Origin: Ophioderma brevispina
Taxonomy: Eukaryota > Echinodermata > Ophiuroidea > Amphilepidida > Ophiodermatidae
Direction: 5' to 3'
Length of the DNA stretch: 64,000 bases
Assembly (NCBI GenBank): GCA_023653785.1
Contig: JAMKCH010079247.1
Coordinates: 62,001 to 126,000 of the forward strand
The position numbers and the translations under genes are program-made. Shown here piece after piece: positions 58,108-64,000 of this stretch (position 1 is its first letter; each line of letters starts with the position of its first letter). The notes beneath the pieces were generated by a model, which worked only from the letters and a program-made list of their open reading frames with translations, had not been told where the DNA came from and searched no databases.

Positions 58108-58628
58108 TTAAGGCAAGGCTTCTCAACTGAAGCACCATGCACCACAGGCCAACAGAGGGTGTTTTGAATCAATCCCGAAATGCATCGCAATGTGCATATA
58201 CTGTACTGTACTAAAAATATGTCAGTAATTAGGGATAGTGTTCAAGAAAATTTTAAGAAACTACAAGATGTTTCATGATCATGCTAAAAATTAAGTACAA
58301 GCACCTTGTAGGCTAAAATTAGTTTAAAAGTCAAGGTTTTTATGAGTTAAGAATAGGATTTTTGTAGGATCGTATGACCTTATTGAAACAATTTCCCCAA
58401 AGTTGTGCATTGTGGGATGGATTCAATACACCCTCTGGCCAACTGATGACATTTGACCCAAATATACAGAAAGGATAAGAAATAAATTGTATCTTTGAAA
58501 TCATTTGGTCATCAGGCAAGTAAGGCCGATTGAGATTTCCTGAGGATGGCACCCCAGTTTTTTTGCTAAGCTCGAATTGATGCCCTTCCTATAGAAAATC
58601 ACAACTTTGTTTTAAAATTCTGGATCTC

Positions 58629-58902
58629 GGCCCTGTTTCATAAAAGTTAAGATTAATCGTAAATGGTTTTAAGAAGAGTTATTCTTAAGTCTGTATTGCT
58701 TCTTGAAAAGAATTTGTAAGATCTTATAAAGTAAAATGAATAAAATAGGACCCAGGTATACAAATAGGCCTACGGAAGTCTCAATATAAGAAAATTCTTT
58801 CCAATTTCTTTCCGAGTTGGCTTAAAACGAGTTGATAACCTAAGAAAAATAACTGTTCTTAAATCCACCTACGATTAATCTTAACTTTTATGAAACAGGG
58901 CC
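58629..58902. mobile_element. MITE with perfect 33-bp inverted ends
   Basis: 58629-58661 (starting GGCCCTGTTTCATAAAAGTT) is the exact reverse complement of 58870-58902. The interior is also partly self-complementary around CTTAAG. Target duplication is not clear, so the superfamily is open. Confidence 0.85.
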
Positions 58903-61900
58903 ATGGAATTTTGTTATACATTAATGACTACTGCATCAAAACAAAAAATCTGATTCATCTCAAACTTTGGAATTGAGCATTTTAGGAGAGTATCTTTAGT
59001 TGACTAAATTACTACACAAAAAATTACTTTGAAATCTGAGTTGGCCTTTGAGGGTTGTCATGTATTATGGACTTAAGAATTCCCCCAATACCACCAAAGT
59101 CTAAAACTATCTTTTGTCATTCTTTTAAATTTATTTGTGTATATAACTTGCTGGTGCAATCTGATATTTTTATTTGTTTCTCTTGAATTGCAGATATTCA
59201 AAATTTTCTGTTTTTGGGTTTTTTTTTGTCAATTTTGGAGTTATCTCTGACCAAAATAAAATTCCTTGAATTAAAAATTTGATGTAATGGAGGCTTTACA
59301 GCTTGAACATGAACTGCTGAAATTGTAACAATTGCAAAAAAATGTAGAAAATGTTGCTAAGAAATGTTCCATAGTTTATATGAAGAATATAATAAAGCAA
59401 AATGCTTTCTCAAACCAAGTCTCTGTAGAAGCCTAAACTCCAGTGTTCTTGTTGTCATTTCCTGGGTGTGTAATGAAAATCCGATTACCTTAGTTTTTAA
59501 CATACTCCTCACATGGGAACCCCACTTCTTAACCTTAATCCAAGTAATTTAGTGGGGGGGGGGGGTGGTCTCAAAGTTTGAACAAAATTGTACGTCTATG
59601 TGAATTGTTTTAATTTCCGGAAAATGAGACCTGTTGGATATTTCTCACTACAGAAGAACTTGAAACCAAGACAAACGTGTATCTTTTACAATAAATCATT
59701 TAATCCTCAATATAGGCTATGTAAGGAGGGCAAGCAATAGCACCTTCCTCCAGTCAGGTGGCCATTCAACCTACCTGAACTAACATTTTAAGTCTTGATC
59801 TTGTATAATCCCCCTTCTGTGGCTTAAAACAGCTTTCTTTTTTGCCTATTTGGCAAAATAATCAAACTACTGACGGCAAACGCCCTTTCTGCCATGCTCT
59901 CCCCAATACTTGCAGAAATTTTACTATAATTTTCTTGTAAGCTGGAAAATGTCAAGAATGAATAATACAAATTCTTATTTCATAAAGGTGATACTGAAAT
60001 GTCTGGTAGTGAATTACATATTTTCAGAAATGGCAAGACATGACAAAGGAATTGTATTTTACTTACAAATGACAAGATGTTTATTTTCAAGAATTTGGAT
60101 ACCTATAAATTGAGACATTTTTTGACTAAGCATTCAATAGGGCAACAATATTGTGAGATTATTAGCACATATGAACCAATAAGCCCTTTCATGAGCGCGT
60201 ACTTCCTGGATGTGAAAAAAGACCGAGCTATCAGTGCATAGGACGCATAGTTAGTGACCCAGGAACAGATTGCCTCAGAGGCGTTTGCCAATTCACAATT
60301 GCAAATTTTATAGCCGACTGCATAAAAAAAGACCAGCTGCACATTAATATGATCAGCTACCACTCAATTCAAAATCCTTGGACACTTGCAGACTTTCTTA
60401 GAAATTGGATTTAGTTGGCTAACCCATCTGCCAAGTCAAGGATCTTGAGAACTTTGGGAAAATTTTCCAGCACATTTGCTGTATTAAGATGATCTCTTGA
60501 TATCATTGTCAAATTCTTAACAAGGAAATACATGTTTTGAAGACTGAGGGGACAGGGTTAACTTGGTATGCAAGACCAGCTTTGTACAGACACAAACAAG
60601 ATGGAAGCATAATTTGTGGAAAAGGTGACTTTTCTCATATTTAAAGGGATGCAATGGCATAGAAAAATATTCAGATATAATGAAATGTACTGTTACTGAA
60701 ATCTCTTCCACAGAATTGAAAACCGGATGTTTATATTTTGTAAAAAAAGGACTAGGAGTAACTAATATTATTTTCCTTGTCTGTCACAAACAGCCAAGGA
60801 TGCTGACATTACTGCCAGCATTTCATCACACTTGAAAACCATGCAGTTGTCTCACAAACCTTTACTCTTATAAAAGTGCTAATCTACCTTTCACTTGTCA
60901 GATCAATAGCTCACTACAAACCTGAATGCTTTTTTGTGTCAAAAACATGCTTGAAATTCTGGCAAGGATGTCAACACTTTGAATTTCCATGGTAGGAATT
61001 GAAGCACAGAATGTAAACATCCATATTGTTTTCAAATTTGTAGATGCGATTTCAGTAATTGGCCATTTAATATTTTTTTATCCCTTAAGAATTCAAAGGC
61101 TTTAATTCAGCGGTTCAGTTCAGACGTTGCCTATCCATGTGATAATGTTAGAATATAAGGCACTCCAACTACACACATGCTACATTGATTCCAATAATTA
61201 CATTAACCAAACTCATTTCAATATTTGTAAAATTCATGCTCATGATATTTATTGATAACAGTACATCCAAAAATGGAACACCATACATTAAAACTAGCTT
61301 ATATTTGCAAGGAGTTGTTTTAAGTTTTGAAAATTGGCTGAGAAGCGAGGCAAGAATTTGTATAGGATTCTATTCTCTCTTACCATGTCAATGAGATTGA
61401 GATTTGGGCAAAATGAAAAATAATTTAGTATATGGTATATAAATAGTCCTTTTAAAGGCCATAACTTTCTATTTAGGTATACTACAGACATGTGATTTTC
61501 AATATTCGAAAGCTAAGCTTTCACTGCAACATGAGTATGCTGAATAATTGTTTGAACTAAGTGTACCCACTGATGGCGTATGCAACAACAAAGCGAGGGT
61601 ATTGTGGTAATAGAAATCGTTGTCTCATGCGTCATCGCTTGCACTACGCTCTAACATACATAGACAGATCCTTCAGATCGGTTCATACAATTATTACAGC
61701 GACTATAGTAATTGAATTTGCATAATTACTGACATTTAACAAATCACATTAATGTATAATTTATTTGTTTCATCTTAAAAATCATGGGCACAATTAGCAT
61801 ACCAATGATAACGTGGTATTATGTAGGCCTCAGAAAATACCTAAACCAAAATCAAATTTGGATGTAAAGGCTTTAACCACACCCTATAATCTGATTTTTT

Positions 61901-62369
61901 AATTCTGGAACACGAACAACCAAAACACCGCGTATGCCTCTATTACTATTAACACACGTCGTCTTGATTTTGAAAAATCATCCTTGAATTCTTGAATTGA
62001 AAGGTGAATTAACTGCAGATGACAATATCATCTACTAAAAATAGAAGCAGAATTGAGCAAAAGCAAGCTTAAGTAAGCTATAAAATAACCAAGCACAGTA
62101 ACCCCCCCCCCCTTTATCAATGCTGAGTAGTCTCAAAAACATGTGAAGTTTTAAAATGACATGTTTCAACATTAATCTGGAGAAGGGGGCATTTTACTAG
62201 AATGTATGTGATGTATGGCATTAATTTTGACGATAACTGCAAGAGCAAAACAAGATTTTTTTAATAATAAAGTCTCTTTTGATTTCTAGGTTGAAAGTCC
62301 GCATACAAGACGCAATGAAGTCCATTCTGTTGTATATATTTTAAATATAATTACTAAGCACGCTCCCCT
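58903..62369. other. Intergenic stretch
   Basis: AT-rich sequence with a G run near 59553-59566 and no recognised gene, RNA or complete element. Short open frames are consistent with chance. Confidence 0.55.
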
Positions 62370-62520
62370 GATTCGTTTGGGTCAACTAAGCAATTGAGAT
62401 TAAGTATCTTTGCCCAAGGACACAAACACCGTGATGCAGCAGGGCTCAACCTTATGATTTACAATGGTTTTAGAATCATGAGTCCCGCACTTTATCCGTT
62501 GCACTAAGCGGCTCTCATAA
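62370..62520 (-). mobile_element. tRNA-derived SINE (copy 3)
   Basis: On the minus strand, CGCTTAGTGCAACGG (A-box region) is followed by GGTTGAGCCC (B box) and GTGTCCTTGGGCAAAGATAC, the body shared with the copy at 12975-13133. Confidence 0.72.
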
Positions 62521-63223
62521 TTTTGGTTGTTCAAAGACAAATTGCCTTAATTTGTTTTAGTGTTAACTTTCATGCATATGGTTCTGAGTGGCAAAAAAAA
62601 TATTACCTGGGTGAGAAATCAAAAGCAATGAGCGAATTTTTCTGGCGTCAGCTACCCAGCATACATTGTGTTATTAGTCCACAGACATGCAGTAGAAATG
62701 TAGAGAAGACAATAGCGGTGTTTAGCATGCAACAAACAAATTTGGCAAACTTTCAAAGTTGTACAGTGCCATGTTCCAATGTTTGACAAGGGTCTTATTG
62801 GACATGACCTGACACAAAACACTTAATTTAGTTACCATGCCAGTGCGGGGGTGTTGGAGTCGAGTCCATACGGAGCCGAGTCAGAATTCTGGAGAGTCCA
62901 AGTCCTAGTTGTCTGAATTAGAGTCGAGTCCCTTGTCCGAGGTCCGAGTTCTCAATGCAAAATGAATGACTCGGGGTTTAGTCAATGCCCCTTTAGTATT
63001 TGTGTTTAATTAACTTGGCATTGGCGGATCACTTGACTAGACATCGTTTTAACTCAAACTTTGAGTTTCAACTATAAGTATAAGAAGAAATAATTAATTT
63101 GGGACTTGGTAAAATTGAATCAGCTGATTTCAAAATTCGAACTTTTGATGGAGAATAAGAATTGATCATAAAAATGATTGATATCGTCTATGAAGGTGCC
63201 AAAATATCCAACCCAATTCATAC
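62521..63223. other. Intergenic stretch with a GAGTC-rich patch
   Basis: 62850-62960 repeats GAGTC/GAGTCC motifs; otherwise nothing recognised. Confidence 0.5.
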
Positions 63224-63227
63224 TTAA

Positions 63228-63561
63228 AGGGGGATGGCCGCGAATTTTAATCTATAGCTTTTTCATCTTGATAGAAATGGGCCTTCACCCCAAATCCCCT
63301 CTGTAAAGTTTCGCGCCGATATTTTCACCTGTTCTGATGTGAGAGCTGAAAACGTGATTTTTCAATCCCAATAGAGTAACTGTGTAAAATTAATATTGGT
63401 CGACCAAAAAGTTGGCACATTTTCGCTCATAACATCCTACTACACAGCCTTAAGCCCTAGAATTTACACATGATAAATGAGAAAATAGTGGCTTTCTTCT
63501 GATACCAAAATTGACCACTGCCGTTAAAATCTGGGGTCCCTGCGATCGGGCCATGGCACCT
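63228..63561. mobile_element. TTAA-flanked MITE (family 6)
   Basis: TTAA at 63224-63227 and 63562-63565 with imperfect inverted ends (AGGGGGATGGCCGCG against the complement of AGGTGCCATGGCCCGATCG). Part of the interior (GAGAGCTGAAAAC(A/G)TGATTT) recurs at about 41508-41530. Confidence 0.6.
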
Positions 63562-63565
63562 TTAA

Positions 63566-64000
63566 TGCCTTCGACTTCTGGGTTTGGCAACTAAAATACA
63601 TTTATTATCTTGTTGTAATCTGCGCGCTCTAACCCATTTGGGCTCAGTCCCGGCTCGCGCTTTGAAATTGGGGCACTATTCACACAATGCCATGTGTCGT
63701 TTCGATCCTTCATGCGTTATTGTGAGTGTCAGTGTCACCTAGCACACATCGGAACGTCAAACCCAGCAAGTTTTTGATAATTCGTCGATACTTGAAAATC
63801 AAATATCGACTCGCGTGATCAATTTTTATTTAGCTGGAATACATAATCCATTTTTTGCTTTAGTTGGAACGGAGGACAAGGAGGAGAAACTTATGATGAT
63901 AATGGGTAATCACATTAATTGAACTAATTTCTGTGGATACATTGATGTCATCAACAGTGGCCGGTGGTGCAGAATTCAGGCAAAAACATTCGCATTGCAC
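63566..64000. other. Intergenic stretch to window end
   Basis: No gene or element recognised. Confidence 0.5.

Overview
The window looks like an intron-rich, AT-leaning metazoan genome, most likely a marine invertebrate. Tyrosine-recombinase (DIRS-type) retrotransposons, many miniature inverted-repeat transposons, a tRNA-derived SINE and a multi-CUB gene with long introns all fit this. The species cannot be named from sequence alone; echinoderm, hemichordate or lophotrochozoan are all possible. No bacterial genes, rRNA or canonical tRNA genes are seen. The one convincing host gene runs on the + strand from at least about 8.5 kb (probably 6.7 kb) to 54993. It is the 3' part of a gene for a protein made of consecutive CUB domains, the extracellular beta-sandwich modules found in cubilin, tolloid/BMP1 and related proteins. 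Each domain is normally encoded by two exons: an A exon (Cys1 to Cys3) and a B exon (Cys4 to the end). Domain borders are phase-1 introns and the A/B junction is phase 0, so whole domains can be skipped or duplicated without changing frame. Six intact domains are encoded (called here CUB1, 2, 3, 4, 6, 7). One domain (CUB5, 43.4-44.8 kb) carries frameshifts and lost splice donors, and one damaged domain (CUB0, 6.7-7.1 kb) lies upstream. The last exon ends in a stop with no membrane segment, so the product is probably secreted; its amino end is outside the window. Layout: 1-6.45 kb is a DIRS-type retrotransposon with terminal inverted repeats and broken RT/RNase H/recombinase frames. 6.7-9.45 kb holds the first CUB exons. 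9.45-24.78 kb is one 15-kb intron filled with a TTAA-flanked MITE pair, a fold-back element built of inverted minisatellite arrays, a SINE, a 1.9-kb near-tandem duplication containing a hAT element, and a second, very frameshifted DIRS element. 24.78-39.72 kb carries CUB1 end to CUB4. Its introns hold a nest of three TTAA-type elements, a 3-kb inverted-repeat element, Helitron-like repeats and a minus-strand LINE that itself contains two insertions. 39.7-46.1 kb contains a minisatellite rich in nuclear-receptor half-sites and the decayed CUB5. 46.1-55.6 kb holds CUB6, CUB7 and the 3' UTR. 55.6-64 kb has no recognisable gene, only MITEs and a SINE. The most notable signals are loss of one whole CUB domain in a frame-neutral way, paired loss of the first disulfide in CUB2, at least eight elements flanked by TTAA, a TU/fold-back-like palindrome, and indel-rich stretches that may be unpolished or mis-assembled sequence.
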